The position numbers and the translations under genes are program-made. Under the pieces are notes generated by a model. It saw only the letters and a program-made list of their open reading frames with translations, was not told where the DNA came from and made no database searches. This document shows positions 17,988 through 27,531 of a stretch of 64,000 nucleotides of DNA, in pieces. Numbering within the stretch: the first letter of the stretch is position 1; the number at the start of each line of letters is the position of its first letter. Origin of the DNA: JBEISR01 sp044371425 (GTDB lineage: Bacteria; Planctomycetota; Planctomycetia; Pirellulales; Pirellulaceae); NCBI GenBank assembly GCA_044371425.1, contig JBILTR010000006.1:138907-202906 (forward strand), read 5' to 3'.

Positions 17988-18923
17988 ATGAGCCCTGCAA
18001 CCCCAACCGCACCCCAAAGTCAGGGGAATCCCTCTGCGGCCACAGCCGAAGGGCCTGTGATCGAAACGCGAGGTCTCAGCAAAATCTACCGAGACTTCTG
18101 GGGTCGCAAAAAGGTCCAGGCGCTCAAGCCCCTGGACATCGAAGTGCAGCAGGGAGAGATCTTCGGTCTCCTGGGCCCCAACGGCTCTGGCAAGTCAACC
18201 ACGATCAAGTTGATTCTGGGACTTCTTTTCCCCACCTCCGGACGCGCGTTCGTCTTCGGGAAGGAAGCGGGGGATGTCACCAAGAACGAACGGGTCGGCT
18301 ACCTGCCGGAAGAATCCTACCTTTACAAGTTTTTGAACGCCGAAGAGACGCTCGATTTCTACGGTCGACTTTTCGACATGCCTGCCTCCGTTCGCCAGCA
18401 GCGGGCCGACGAGCTGATCAAGATGGTGGGGTTGGATCGAGCCAGGAGGCGACAGCTTCGCGAGTACTCCAAGGGGATGACCCGCCGAATCGGTTTGGCT
18501 CAAGCGCTGATCAACGAACCCGACCTGCTGGTTCTCGACGAACCGACGACCGGTTTGGATCCCCTGGGTTCACGCGACATGAAGGATTTGATTCTTCGGC
18601 TGCGCGATCAGGGCAAGACGATTCTCATGTGCTCGCACCAGCTGGCCGACGTGCAAGATGTTTGCGATCGCATCGCGATTCTGCACCAGGGCGAACTGAA
18701 GGAACTGGGACGCGTCGAAAGCCTTCTGAAGGTGCGTGACGTCACCGAAGTGCATGCCAAGGGGCTCTCAGAAGCTGCCAAGAAGGAGATCGCGGAAGTG
18801 ATCCAGAAGCATGGCGGCAATCTGATGCAGATGGACAATCCGACCACGACGATGGAAGAGTTGTTTCTGGACATTGTTCGCGAGAGCGAACAGAGGCCGG
18901 GGCATCGCGGCTCGGCCAGCTAA
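17988..18923 (+). CDS. ABC transporter ATP-binding protein
   Basis: A 311-residue ATPase. Walker A is 'GPNGSGKST' at 63-71, the signature region reads 'EYSKGMTRRIGLAQAL', and Walker B is 'LLVLDEPTTGLDP'. The D-loop and switch histidine ('MCSHQLADVQDV') are present. The C-terminal ~70 residues form the extra regulatory stretch seen in ABC-2-type exporters. An N-terminal Pro/Ala-rich tail of about 22 residues precedes the domain. It leads the cluster with the permease (111 bases downstream), so both probably form one exporter of unknown substrate. Confidence 0.95.
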   Translation: MSPATPTAPQSQGNPSAATAEGPVIETRGLSKIYRDFWGRKKVQALKPLDIEVQQGEIFGLLGPNGSGKSTTIKLILGLLFPTSGRAFVFGKEAGDVTKNERVGYLPEESYLYKFLNAEETLDFYGRLFDMPASVRQQRADELIKMVGLDRARRRQLREYSKGMTRRIGLAQALINEPDLLVLDEPTTGLDPLGSRDMKDLILRLRDQGKTILMCSHQLADVQDVCDRIAILHQGELKELGRVESLLKVRDVTEVHAKGLSEAAKKEIAEVIQKHGGNLMQMDNPTTTMEELFLDIVRESEQRPGHRGSAS

Positions 18924-19034
18924 ATCGCCGAAAGCACGGCACCGCAAGCGCCATCGGAACGGTCAGCCAACCCCCATACCGGTTGGCCAAACATCCTTGC
19001 CCTCACCACAGTCTGCCCTTGAGATTCCGACACC

Positions 19035-20825
19035 ATGCGACTCGAGAAGAATCAATTCTGGACCTACTCGCAGTGGCTTTTTGAAAACCAAGCCCTGCTC
19101 AACGGGTTCCTCCTGGCGATCGCGCTGTCGATCGTCGGCTTTCTGGTCAGCTATTTGATTGCGTTGGCCCGAAGCGGTCCTGGGGAAGGATTTTTTGCCG
19201 TCGCCAAGACGATCGGTGATTTCGTACGGGTCGACCTCCCCGGCTCGTCGCTGCGCCGCATCTGGGCGATCGCCCGGCTTGCCTTCAAGGAAGCGCTCCG
19301 CCGTAAGGTGCTTGCGGTCGTCGGCCTTTTCATCGTTGGGATCATGTTTGCTGGATGGTATCTGGACCCAGAAGCCGACCAGCCAGCGAGGCTTTATCTG
19401 AGCTTCGTTCTGGGGGGAACCAACCTCCTGGTGCTCCTCCTGGGGCTCTTCCTCAGCGCCTTTAGCCTCCCGGCCGACATCAAGAACAAGACGATCTACA
19501 CGATCGTCACCAAGCCGGTGCGGCCGACGGAAATCGTGATCGGGCGAATCGTCGGCTTTGGACTAATCGGTTCTTTGATCCTTCTGGCCCTTGGACTGCT
19601 CAGCTACCTGTTTGTGGTTCGCGGCGTTCGGCATGAGCATCGGGTGGAGACGGTCGCGCAGAACGGCCTGTCGGGGATCACCGACAAGGAAGCCGAACAC
19701 CGACACGAGTTCACTCTGGGAGCCGATGGGATTGGCGTGACGGACGAACAGAAGGGCCACCGCCATCAGGTGACTCGCAAGCCAGGTCCCAACGGCCAGG
19801 ACACCTATGAGATCGGCCCGCCGGTGGGGGGCTTGGTCGCTCGTGTCCCCGTCTACGGATCGCTGCGCTACACCGATCGCGATGGGAAGGAAGCCGAGGG
19901 AATCAACGTCGGCTATGAATCGGAGTACCAGAAGTACATCGAAGGAAATACACTTTCCAGCGCCATCTGGGTCTTCGATGGCGTCTCCTCCAGCCGCTTC
20001 CCGAAAGGGCTTGACCTGGAGATGACGCTGGCTGCATTCCGAACTTACAAGGGAGATATCGAATCGGGAGTTCAAGGCTCCATCGTTCTGAGGAATCCGG
20101 ATGGATCGGCGGAAACCGAACGGACGCAGTTCACGGTTCGGGAGTTCCAGGTCGACCAGAAACGGATCCCGGTCAAGATGAAAGGATTTAAGAACAACCA
20201 GCCCGCCGAAGTCGATCTTTTCCAAGATATCGCCCCCAATGGCCGGGTGGAGGTGGTGATCCGATGTCTCGACCAAGGGCAGTACCTCGGGATGAACGTC
20301 GCAGATGTCTATCTGCGAGCCGGTGAGGTGCCATTCTGGTGGAACTTCGCAAAGGGGTACATCAGCATGTGGCTGCAGATGATGATCGTCATCTGCTTTG
20401 GAGTCATGTTCTCCACCTTCCTCACCGGGCCGGTGGCAATGGTCGCAACGCTCTCCTGCCTAGTCCTGGGCTTTTTCGGATCGATCGCCGGGGAAATCCT
20501 GTCAGGCAAGCGGGAGGGTGGGGGGCCGATCGAGTCGCTGGTGCGTATTCCACTGCAACTGGGTGTGGTCTCCGAACTGGATCTGGGGAACACGATGGTC
20601 GAATCGGCGATTCGAGCCGTCGACCGGCCCATCCTCTGGTTCCTCAGCACCGTCACCTCAGCCATGCCCGATTTCCGCCAACTGGGCACCTCGGATTTCG
20701 TCGCTTACGGAGTCAATATCTTTGGCGATCTGTTGGGTAGGCATCTGACTATCGCTTTTGGGTATTTCCTTTTGACTTCGCTGATCGGATACTTCTTCCT
20801 GAAAACTAGGGAGATCGCAGCGTGA
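19035..20825 (+). CDS. ABC-2-type permease with large outer domain
   Basis: A 596-residue membrane protein. Helices are seen near residues 22-44, 95-113, 121-146 and 165-193, then at least three more in the last 160 residues. 'SLRRIWAIARLAFKEALRRKVL' and 'LPADIKNKTIYTIVTKPVRPTEIVIGR' are typical of ABC-2 permeases. Between residues about 195 and 430 lies a hydrophilic, presumably extracytoplasmic domain that opens with two similar His-rich segments ('KEAEHRHEFTLG', 'EQKGHRHQVTRK'). The gene overlaps the next by four bases (GTGA), so the downstream protein is likely a partner. Confidence 0.9.
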   Translation: MRLEKNQFWTYSQWLFENQALLNGFLLAIALSIVGFLVSYLIALARSGPGEGFFAVAKTIGDFVRVDLPGSSLRRIWAIARLAFKEALRRKVLAVVGLFIVGIMFAGWYLDPEADQPARLYLSFVLGGTNLLVLLLGLFLSAFSLPADIKNKTIYTIVTKPVRPTEIVIGRIVGFGLIGSLILLALGLLSYLFVVRGVRHEHRVETVAQNGLSGITDKEAEHRHEFTLGADGIGVTDEQKGHRHQVTRKPGPNGQDTYEIGPPVGGLVARVPVYGSLRYTDRDGKEAEGINVGYESEYQKYIEGNTLSSAIWVFDGVSSSRFPKGLDLEMTLAAFRTYKGDIESGVQGSIVLRNPDGSAETERTQFTVREFQVDQKRIPVKMKGFKNNQPAEVDLFQDIAPNGRVEVVIRCLDQGQYLGMNVADVYLRAGEVPFWWNFAKGYISMWLQMMIVICFGVMFSTFLTGPVAMVATLSCLVLGFFGSIAGEILSGKREGGGPIESLVRIPLQLGVVSELDLGNTMVESAIRAVDRPILWFLSTVTSAMPDFRQLGTSDFVAYGVNIFGDLLGRHLTIAFGYFLLTSLIGYFFLKTREIAA

Positions 20826-22714
20826 ACGTACAAGCTTTCCGTCGGAAAATGATCTATATCGGCTTGATGGTACTTCTCCTGGTGCCGCTGTATGTGCTTG
20901 GTCAGCCGAAGACCCAGCGAGGCGGCAAGGAGGTCAGCCCGGGAGGCACGCTGGCCCAACTGCGGGATCAGCACAACATCGGGCAGGCTGCCCTCGGGAA
21001 GATCGATCCAGCCAGCGAGAGCATGCGCCTGGCGACGCTCGGGATGCGAGGGATCGCCTCCACCATCCTCTGGCAGCAAGCCGACTATTACAAGCGTGAG
21101 AAATTCTGGGATCGCTACGCCGCAACGCTCAAGCAGATCGCCCTCCTGCAACCCCACTTCGTCAACGTCTGGGATCACCAGGCCCACAATCTCACCTACA
21201 ACATCTCGGTCGAATTCGACGGATACAAACAGCGATACGAGTGGGTCAAGAAGGGGATCGACTTCCTGGTCGACGGGACTCGATTCAACGCGCGACAACC
21301 AATCCTCCAGTGGTTCCTTGGGATCTACACCGGTCAAAAGATCGGGGTGGCCGACGAGAAAAAGCAGTATCGAGAACTTTTCCGCAACGACAACGACTAT
21401 CACGATCGGCTGACCAGCCAAGGGATCGACGCGCGACAAAGCGATGTGCTGGGAAGCGACGGGAAACCAGACCACTGGTTGGTCGGTCGCCAGTGGTTCC
21501 TCCAGTCTTATGATCTGGTGAAGGCGGGTGCCTATTGCAAGAAGAGCCCTCACATCTACTACAGCGACTCTCCCAAATGCCGACTTCGGTATTCGGAAGC
21601 GATCGAAGAAGAAGGGGTCCTGGATGATCGCGCGAAGTTCTCCTGGAACAAAGCTGGAGATGAATGGAAGGAATTCGGCGACCGCGACATCCTGACGACC
21701 TGGGGACATACCATCAAAATGAATGGACTCCTGTCGGCCAGGGAAAGCCTCAAAGCCGCCATGGAAGCCTTCAATGAGGAAGTTGGGGATGCCGGGGATC
21801 GATTGATCGAAAAGATCCGGTCAGAACTCCCATCGGAAGAGAAGCAGGCACTGGACACCCCCGAAGACCAGCGTTCCCCAGCTCAGCAGAAACTCGCCTA
21901 CGAAGCCGGTCAGAAACTGAAGCCATCGGTCATGCAGATCGCCGAATTCGCGGGGCCGGGAAAGAGCCGTTCGGCAGTCGATCTGGCGACACGGGTCCGT
22001 GAAGCTACCGAATACGTCAGCCACGTCGAAGCCTACCGTAATCAAGTCAACTACCAGTATTGGGAAACGCGAGCCATCGCCGAACAGCGCGACGTCACGG
22101 TCGCTGCGCGTCGGCAGATGTTCGAAGCCGATGCGTTGCTACAGGAAGCGAAGTTGGATGAAGCGATCACCAAATACGATGAAGCCTGGGCCAATTGGTA
22201 TCAGGTCTTCCGCCGCTACCCCGTCCTGATGACCGACGATATCGCCTCGGATGTCCTCAAGTCGATTCGGCGCTACAAACGAATCCTCGACAGCGATCTT
22301 CCCGAAGATTTCCCGCTCGCCGAATTCGTCAAGTTCAAAGAGATGTACGACAAGGGTGGCATGGACTGGCAGGTCGAGAACATCCTTTCACGCTGGACCT
22401 CCGATGCCGCCAAACTCGACCCCGAAGCCGACATCTTCGAGACCGATCTGATCAAGAAGGATCTTCTGCTCGATGCAGGTTCGGGAGTCATGCTACCCAA
22501 GACGGAGCTGAAGGAAGGGGAGAATCCAGCCAAGGAACCAGCACCGACGCTGGAACCAGCCGATGCAGGTCAGCCGCCGGAACCAGCTCCGGCCGAAGAG
22601 CCGTCGGCAGAGAAAGCTCCAGACAACCCTGGCACCACCCCATCCCCCCAAGAGCCATCTTCGGTGCGCCCTCCGACCCTGGAGAATCCTTCCCAGGAAG
22701 ATGGCTCGAATTGA
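20822..22714 (+). CDS. Membrane-anchored protein of unknown function, coupled to ABC permease
   Basis: A 630-residue protein starting at a GTG that overlaps the permease stop. One N-terminal helix ('MIYIGLMVLLLVPLYVLG') anchors a large, mostly helical domain facing outward. The repeated pattern around 'ASESMRLATLGMRGIASTILWQQADYYKREKFWDRYAATLKQIALLQPHF' suggests TPR-like helical pairs. The last ~85 residues are a Pro/Glu/Ala-rich disordered tail. I recognise no named family. Coupled translation suggests it works with the ABC exporter. Confidence 0.8.
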   Translation: MNVQAFRRKMIYIGLMVLLLVPLYVLGQPKTQRGGKEVSPGGTLAQLRDQHNIGQAALGKIDPASESMRLATLGMRGIASTILWQQADYYKREKFWDRYAATLKQIALLQPHFVNVWDHQAHNLTYNISVEFDGYKQRYEWVKKGIDFLVDGTRFNARQPILQWFLGIYTGQKIGVADEKKQYRELFRNDNDYHDRLTSQGIDARQSDVLGSDGKPDHWLVGRQWFLQSYDLVKAGAYCKKSPHIYYSDSPKCRLRYSEAIEEEGVLDDRAKFSWNKAGDEWKEFGDRDILTTWGHTIKMNGLLSARESLKAAMEAFNEEVGDAGDRLIEKIRSELPSEEKQALDTPEDQRSPAQQKLAYEAGQKLKPSVMQIAEFAGPGKSRSAVDLATRVREATEYVSHVEAYRNQVNYQYWETRAIAEQRDVTVAARRQMFEADALLQEAKLDEAITKYDEAWANWYQVFRRYPVLMTDDIASDVLKSIRRYKRILDSDLPEDFPLAEFVKFKEMYDKGGMDWQVENILSRWTSDAAKLDPEADIFETDLIKKDLLLDAGSGVMLPKTELKEGENPAKEPAPTLEPADAGQPPEPAPAEEPSAEKAPDNPGTTPSPQEPSSVRPPTLENPSQEDGSN

Positions 22715-22837
22715 TCGAAGGAGCGACCCAGCGAAGCGATTGCGTTCGCTGTGGTCAGAGAGTCCCATGATCGGCCTTCGGACCAACGGTCCTAGGGTCG
22801 ATGCGATAGATGCCAATTCAGAGGTCGCCGAAGCTTC

Positions 22838-23698
22838 ATGGGGATATACGATCGCCCTTACTACCCAGAATCAGTCCCAGGCGGACTGGCACCATCGTGG
22901 GATGGAAGGTCGGCAATTTCGCAGATCATCATCATCAATGTCGTCGCTTTTGCCGCCAACGCGATTTTTTCCGGTCGCGATGACAGTCTGACCAACTTCC
23001 TCTCGCTTCACGCCGGCGATCTGTTTCAACCCTGGATGTGGTGGCGGCTTCTGACCTACGGCTTTGTCCACGATCCAGCCAATATATTCCACCTGTTCTG
23101 GAACATGCTCAGTCTTTGGATGCTGGGCCGCGCCGTCGAGGATCGGTATGGAAAAGCGGAGTTTCTTAGGATTTATCTGACGGCGATTGTCGGAGCCGGA
23201 TTGGTGTGGCTGATCCGTCACTCGCTGTGGAAAGACGAAGCATCCCTGGTCCTGGGCGCTTCAGGCGCCGTCACCTGCGTCGTGATGCTCTTTGTCTTCC
23301 TCTATCCGAAAGTCCAAGTCTATTTCTGGGGTGTCCTCCCCGTCCCCGCCTGGGTGCTTGGGGTGATTCTGGTGCTGGGGGACCTGATGGCAGGTTCCGG
23401 ATCGAACGTCGCCTACGATGTCCACCTCGCCGGGGCCGCCTGGGCTGCGATCTACTTTTTCCGAAAGATTCATCTGCGGTGGATGGAGCAACCCTGGAGC
23501 CGCCTGACGACGATCTTCCAGGGCTGGTTCCGGCCCGGTGTACGGCTACATGATCCCGAGGCCACAGCCAAGGACGACGCCGAAGCCGATCGCATCCTCG
23601 ACAAAATCCATCGACAAGGGCAATCCTCACTGACTAGCTCCGAACGCCGCTTCATGGAAAAATACTCCCGCCGCGTGCGACAGCGTCGACAGAGCTAA
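22838..23698 (+). CDS. Rhomboid family intramembrane serine protease
   Basis: A 286-residue polytopic protease that cleaves membrane proteins within the bilayer. The nucleophile is S142 in 'GASG', the partner histidine is H196 in 'DVHLAGAAW', and the oxyanion motif is H85-L-F-W-N89. Six helices fit the basic rhomboid core. The C-terminal ~65 residues form a cytoplasmic tail ending in 'DRILDKIHRQGQSSLTSSE', a helical module often seen in bacterial rhomboids. It follows the ABC cluster by 123 bases on the same strand. Confidence 0.95.
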   Translation: MGIYDRPYYPESVPGGLAPSWDGRSAISQIIIINVVAFAANAIFSGRDDSLTNFLSLHAGDLFQPWMWWRLLTYGFVHDPANIFHLFWNMLSLWMLGRAVEDRYGKAEFLRIYLTAIVGAGLVWLIRHSLWKDEASLVLGASGAVTCVVMLFVFLYPKVQVYFWGVLPVPAWVLGVILVLGDLMAGSGSNVAYDVHLAGAAWAAIYFFRKIHLRWMEQPWSRLTTIFQGWFRPGVRLHDPEATAKDDAEADRILDKIHRQGQSSLTSSERRFMEKYSRRVRQRRQS

Positions 23699-23734
23699 TG
23701 GTGTTAGGAACCCTAGACCAACCCTCTGCCTTTC

Positions 23735-23836
23735 GGTGCGGTACCACGGCGAGGCGCCAGTGCAGAGCACCACGACGAAGCATCGGTGCGAAGCACTAAA
23801 TTGAGTCACCAGTGCGGAGAACCAAGTAGGCGCACT
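23735..23836 (+). repeat. Degenerate ~25-bp tandem repeat with GTGC/GCAC hairpins
   Basis: Four related units start at 23735, 23759, 23785 and 23811. Each opens with RGTGC, and units 2 and 3 contain GCAC three bases on (AGTGCAGAGCACCA, GGTGCGAAGCACTA), so they fold into short hairpins. Unit 4 can pair its AGTGCG with CGCACT at 23831-23836. The array lies between the rhomboid gene and lysA. Confidence 0.8.
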
Positions 23837-23951
23837 GAGCTGCCCCCACTTGGCTGGTGGAATCCCCCCGCCCTGGTTCGCTCCAAGCCGCCTGGGAATT
23901 GTCCCCCCATGCGACCAACATTTGCAGTTCCATTCCCTTCAGGATGCACGG

Positions 23952-25223
23952 ATGACCACGATCGCCCCCCCCTTCCCCACCACACGCCAGGACATTGCAG
24001 GAGTCGCTATCGCCGACTTGGCAGCACGCTACGGCACCCCCACCTACGTCTATGACACCGCCTTGATCGATCAGCGGATCGCCGACCTAAAGGCTTTTGA
24101 TACGATCCGATATGCCCAGAAAGCCTGCAACAACATCGCCATCCTCGATCGGATGCGAAAGCAGGGAGTGGTTGTCGATGCCGTCACCAGCGGGGAGGTG
24201 CAGCGAGCCCTGGCGGCGGGATTTGCTGCGCACGGAGATCCTCATCCGATCGTCTACACCGCCGACTTGTTGGATGCCCAAGGCTTGGAAACGATCCGCC
24301 GGTATGGACTGCACGTCAATTGCGGATCGCCCGACATGGTGGCGCAGTTGGCTCAAGCCATTCCAGGATGCAACGTCACACTGCGAGTCAACCCTGGGTT
24401 CGGCCATGGCCACAGCCAGAAGACCAACACCGGTGGACCTCAGTCCAAGCATGGGATCTGGCATGAATCGCTGGAGCAGGTATTGAGACTTGCGGACCAC
24501 CACGGCGCGATGGTCACCGGAGTCCACATGCACATCGGCAGCGGGACCGACCTGGAGCATCTGCAGCAGGTCTGCGGTGCGATGGAACGCGTCGTGCTGC
24601 AGGTGGGGCGCAGCGTCACCACCATCAGCGCCGGTGGCGGATTGCCGGTCCCCTACCGCGAAGGCCAGCAGCGTATCGATCTGGATCGCTACTTCCAGCT
24701 TTGGAATCAAACCCGAAACCGACTGCAAGATCGCTTCGGACACCCCATCCGACTGGAAATCGAACCGGGAAGGTATCTGGTCGCCGAAAGTGGCTACCTG
24801 GTGACCGAAATCCGCGCGGTCAAAAAAATGGGTGACAATCTCTTCTACCTCGTCGATGCCGGATTCAATGACTTGGCTCGCCCCATCCTCTACGGGGCTC
24901 ATCACCCCATCTCGGTCGCTCATCGTAAAGTCAAATCGAATCCGCCTCTGGTCGATGCCGTCGTCGGGGGACCGCTATGCGAATCGGGCGATATCTTCAC
25001 CCAGGAAGAAGGTGGCCTGGTGTCGCCTCGGAAACTGCCTCTGGCCGAGGTCGGAGACTGGCTGGTCCTGGAGGTGGCAGGTGCCTACGGGTTCGTCATG
25101 GCCAGCAATTACAACGGGCGCTACCGAGCCGAAGAGGTGTGGATCGAAAATGGAAAGACCGAGTCGATCCGCAAGCGGGAGACTTTTGAGGATCTGGTGC
25201 GGGGCGAGCGGATTCCGGGGTGA
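23952..25223 (+). CDS. lysA: Diaminopimelate decarboxylase
   Basis: This 423-residue PLP enzyme converts meso-diaminopimelate to lysine. The PLP lysine is K57 in 'RYAQKACNNIAIL', which matches the E. coli LysA form (FAQKACSNIHIL) rather than the common 'YA.KAN'. Other blocks are 'VHMHIGSGTD', 'SAGGGLPVPY', 'EIEPGRYLVAESG', 'GPLCESGD' and 'AGAYGFVMASNYN'. Start ATG 23952 is preceded by AGGA; the frame runs upstream to 23850 without family similarity. Planctomycetes of this group make peptidoglycan-type diaminopimelate, consistent with the gene. Confidence 0.95.
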   Translation: MTTIAPPFPTTRQDIAGVAIADLAARYGTPTYVYDTALIDQRIADLKAFDTIRYAQKACNNIAILDRMRKQGVVVDAVTSGEVQRALAAGFAAHGDPHPIVYTADLLDAQGLETIRRYGLHVNCGSPDMVAQLAQAIPGCNVTLRVNPGFGHGHSQKTNTGGPQSKHGIWHESLEQVLRLADHHGAMVTGVHMHIGSGTDLEHLQQVCGAMERVVLQVGRSVTTISAGGGLPVPYREGQQRIDLDRYFQLWNQTRNRLQDRFGHPIRLEIEPGRYLVAESGYLVTEIRAVKKMGDNLFYLVDAGFNDLARPILYGAHHPISVAHRKVKSNPPLVDAVVGGPLCESGDIFTQEEGGLVSPRKLPLAEVGDWLVLEVAGAYGFVMASNYNGRYRAEEVWIENGKTESIRKRETFEDLVRGERIPG

Positions 25224-25396
25224 TCGATGCGATCGCAGATCGCCTGCGAATTTCATCCACTGATGATGCAACAGAACAAAAAACAGTTGAATCTTTCGTT
25301 TCCCTGCTATCCTGCCGATCGCGACGGAGAGATACTTGCGGCTGGTCTTCAGTGACCGATGGATGTTTCCTGGTTGTTCCAAAAGGAGTTCTGGCA

Positions 25397-25948
25397 ATGA
25401 TTCGATCGGGTGCCCTTTGGGCTGTAGCGTTGGTGGTTTCCCTGGCTTCTTCCAGCTCATTCGCCCAGCAGCCTCTGAAGCTGAACAAGGAAAAGTCGAA
25501 GATCGATTTTCTCGGCAAGAAGACCGACGGACAGCATGCCGGTGGTTTCAAGGAATTCACAGTCGACGCCAAAGCAGATTTTGAAACCCCTGCCAACAGT
25601 TCCCTGCAGATCACCATCGACGCGACCAGCCTCTGGTCCGATGACGCCAAGCTCACCGACCACCTGAAGAATCCTGACTTCTTCGATGTCCGCAAGTACC
25701 CCAAAATCACCTTCCAGTCGACCAAGATCGAAAGCGAAGGGGAAGGCAAGGCGGTCATCCACGGCAAGATGAAGATGCTGGACAAGGAAGTGGAAGTGAA
25801 GGTGCCATGCGACGTGGAGATGAATGAAGACAGCATCACGCTGAAGGGCAAATGGAAGCTGGATCGATCCAAGTTTGGCATGACCTACGGCGCTGGCAAG
25901 ATCGACAACGAAGTCGAAATCACCTCGAACCTCGTCTTCGGACTGTAG
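25397..25948 (+). CDS. YceI family periplasmic protein
   Basis: A 183-residue secreted protein. ATG 25397 has AAGGAG nine bases upstream and opens a signal peptide (residues 1-23, cut after 'SSFA'). The mature part is a single YceI domain, a lipocalin-like barrel that binds isoprenoid or similar lipids. It shows 'KSKIDFLGKKTDGQHAGGF', 'LTDHLKNPDFFDVRKYPKITF' and 'KWKLDRSKFGMTYGAGKI', all standard for the family. The next gene starts seven bases after its stop. Confidence 0.93.
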   Translation: MIRSGALWAVALVVSLASSSSFAQQPLKLNKEKSKIDFLGKKTDGQHAGGFKEFTVDAKADFETPANSSLQITIDATSLWSDDAKLTDHLKNPDFFDVRKYPKITFQSTKIESEGEGKAVIHGKMKMLDKEVEVKVPCDVEMNEDSITLKGKWKLDRSKFGMTYGAGKIDNEVEITSNLVFGL

Positions 25949-25955
25949 GCTTTCC

Positions 25956-26822
25956 ATGCCGTTTGATACTCAGCTTCTGATCGACATCCTGGCTATCCCT
26001 GCGGGGGTAGCCTTGATCGGTGCGCTGATCGCTTTGGCGACTTCCAAAAAACTGCCGACCTGGTTTGGCGCTGGTCTGACGGCGATCGCTTGGCTGGCGG
26101 GAATCGTTGTCGCTCAGTACAGAACCCTCATTCCCTGGGAATGGTGGTCGGAAGAGTGCTGGCAGCGGCTGTTCTGGCCGATGGGAGTGGCAGCTCTGCT
26201 GCTGGGCACAAGCAGCCTCTGCTGTGGCCATGCCAACTGGCGCCTGCTGACGATGTCGCTGGTGGCTTGGTCTACCGCATGGCTGTCGATTCCCCGATCC
26301 AGCGGATGGCGGGATATCGATTCCCTGGAAGGGATCTGGATGCTGGCGATTGGCATCAGCACCCTACTGAATGGATGGCTGGTCGAACGGTGGATCGCCA
26401 CCAAGTCGCCTCGGTGGGGCATCTGGGTGCTGATCGGAGGACTTGGACCACCCTTGCTGCTTGCCGCCAGCGCCTACGGCACGATGGCTCAATGGGTCGT
26501 CTCCGTTGTTGCTGCCACACTGGGTGTAGCGATTGTCGCGTTCTTCTCACCACAGGGGCTGTCCGCCTCGATCGCCGCTCCTCTGGCGGTGGTGATCGGT
26601 GCGATGGTTGCGTGGGGTCGATTCCGAAGCAGTACGCCCGGCCTTTCCTGGGATGATCTCCCGGCCCTGTTTGCCCCCGGAATCATCGCCCTGCTGGATA
26701 CCTTGTTGGCCGGTCGCATCCCCACCTGGGCCAGGATCCTTCTCGCCGGGCTGCTTTCGGCCGGGGTCATCGGTTTTCTCTACTGGCGATCGATGGACGG
26801 CGCGGCGGCTGAAACTTGGTAA
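25956..26822 (+). CDS. Polytopic membrane protein of unknown function
   Basis: A 288-residue protein with seven to nine hydrophobic helices spread along its whole length and no recognisable catalytic motif. The first is 'LAIPAGVALIGALIALA' and the last 'ILLAGLLSAGVIGFLYW'. It starts seven bases after the YceI gene, so the two are probably translated from one message. I cannot assign a function. It converges with the minus-strand secreted protein gene at 26863. Confidence 0.75.
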   Translation: MPFDTQLLIDILAIPAGVALIGALIALATSKKLPTWFGAGLTAIAWLAGIVVAQYRTLIPWEWWSEECWQRLFWPMGVAALLLGTSSLCCGHANWRLLTMSLVAWSTAWLSIPRSSGWRDIDSLEGIWMLAIGISTLLNGWLVERWIATKSPRWGIWVLIGGLGPPLLLAASAYGTMAQWVVSVVAATLGVAIVAFFSPQGLSASIAAPLAVVIGAMVAWGRFRSSTPGLSWDDLPALFAPGIIALLDTLLAGRIPTWARILLAGLLSAGVIGFLYWRSMDGAAAETW

Positions 26823-26862
26823 GCCGCCAAAAGAAACAATCGATCCCACCGGCTGAAGGCCC

Positions 26863-27468
26863 TCAGCGCATTGGAACCACCAGCAGAATCAAACGCGAAC
26901 CCTCTTTGTCGCTAGTCCCACTGACCAGATGCGGTTGCCCCAAGGTGACCCTAGCGACCGTCTTGGTCTGCAAAGTGTGGGTGGGCGGAGTCGCCTCCGT
27001 ATCCCCTGCCGGTTTGTTCAGCGGTATCCGGCTCGATTCATAATCCAGTTCCACCAGCACCCCTCGCTCCTGCGACGTCGCACGAATCTCGGCGCGCGTC
27101 CCCACCTGACGATTCTCCATACTTCGCACTTTGCCTCCTTGCGGCGTCTGCATCATCCCTACCTGCACGGCCATCGTGCGACCGACCTGCATGGTGGTGG
27201 AGACTCCATCCAGACAGCTGACCTGGAACAGTTCGTGCCATTCCAGCTTGTCTCCTTCCACCAGTTCCTTGATCGCCGGCAGCGGCTGCTCCTCGTTCCA
27301 ACCAAGATCGGCTCCTGGTTTCCACTGAAACTCTAGCAGCATCACCCGATACTGAGGCGCGGTGGCGGCGGGAGGATTTGGCGCCCCCTGCGCGACCGCT
27401 TCACGCTCCAGCAACCCCGGCATAGCCAGCAGAAGAGCCACTCCAAACAGCGAAAGATATCGGCTCAT
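26863..27468 (-). CDS. Secreted protein of unknown function
   Basis: A 201-residue protein beginning with a signal peptide (MSRYLSLFGVALLLAMPGLL, cleavage near 'AVAQG'). The mature part reads as beta-rich. Its C-terminal stretch, with 'GVLVELDYESSRIPL' and 'TVARVTLGQPHLVSG', vaguely recalls short domains of secretin-type proteins, but this is not enough for an assignment. The start at 27468 was chosen because the signal peptide begins there; the longer frame from 27543 crosses a strong terminator hairpin. Confidence 0.75.
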   Translation of the reverse strand: MSRYLSLFGVALLLAMPGLLEREAVAQGAPNPPAATAPQYRVMLLEFQWKPGADLGWNEEQPLPAIKELVEGDKLEWHELFQVSCLDGVSTTMQVGRTMAVQVGMMQTPQGGKVRSMENRQVGTRAEIRATSQERGVLVELDYESSRIPLNKPAGDTEATPPTHTLQTKTVARVTLGQPHLVSGTSDKEGSRLILLVVPMR

Positions 27469-27531
27469 CGACGCGATCTCCAGAGAACAGGTTTTGGGGC
27501 AGGCGATCCCATCGGGACGAAGAGAAGAAAA

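Noticed and set aside
23735..23836. CRISPR-like array
   Set aside because: Units are contiguous and degenerate with no spacers of constant length, and no cas gene is near.
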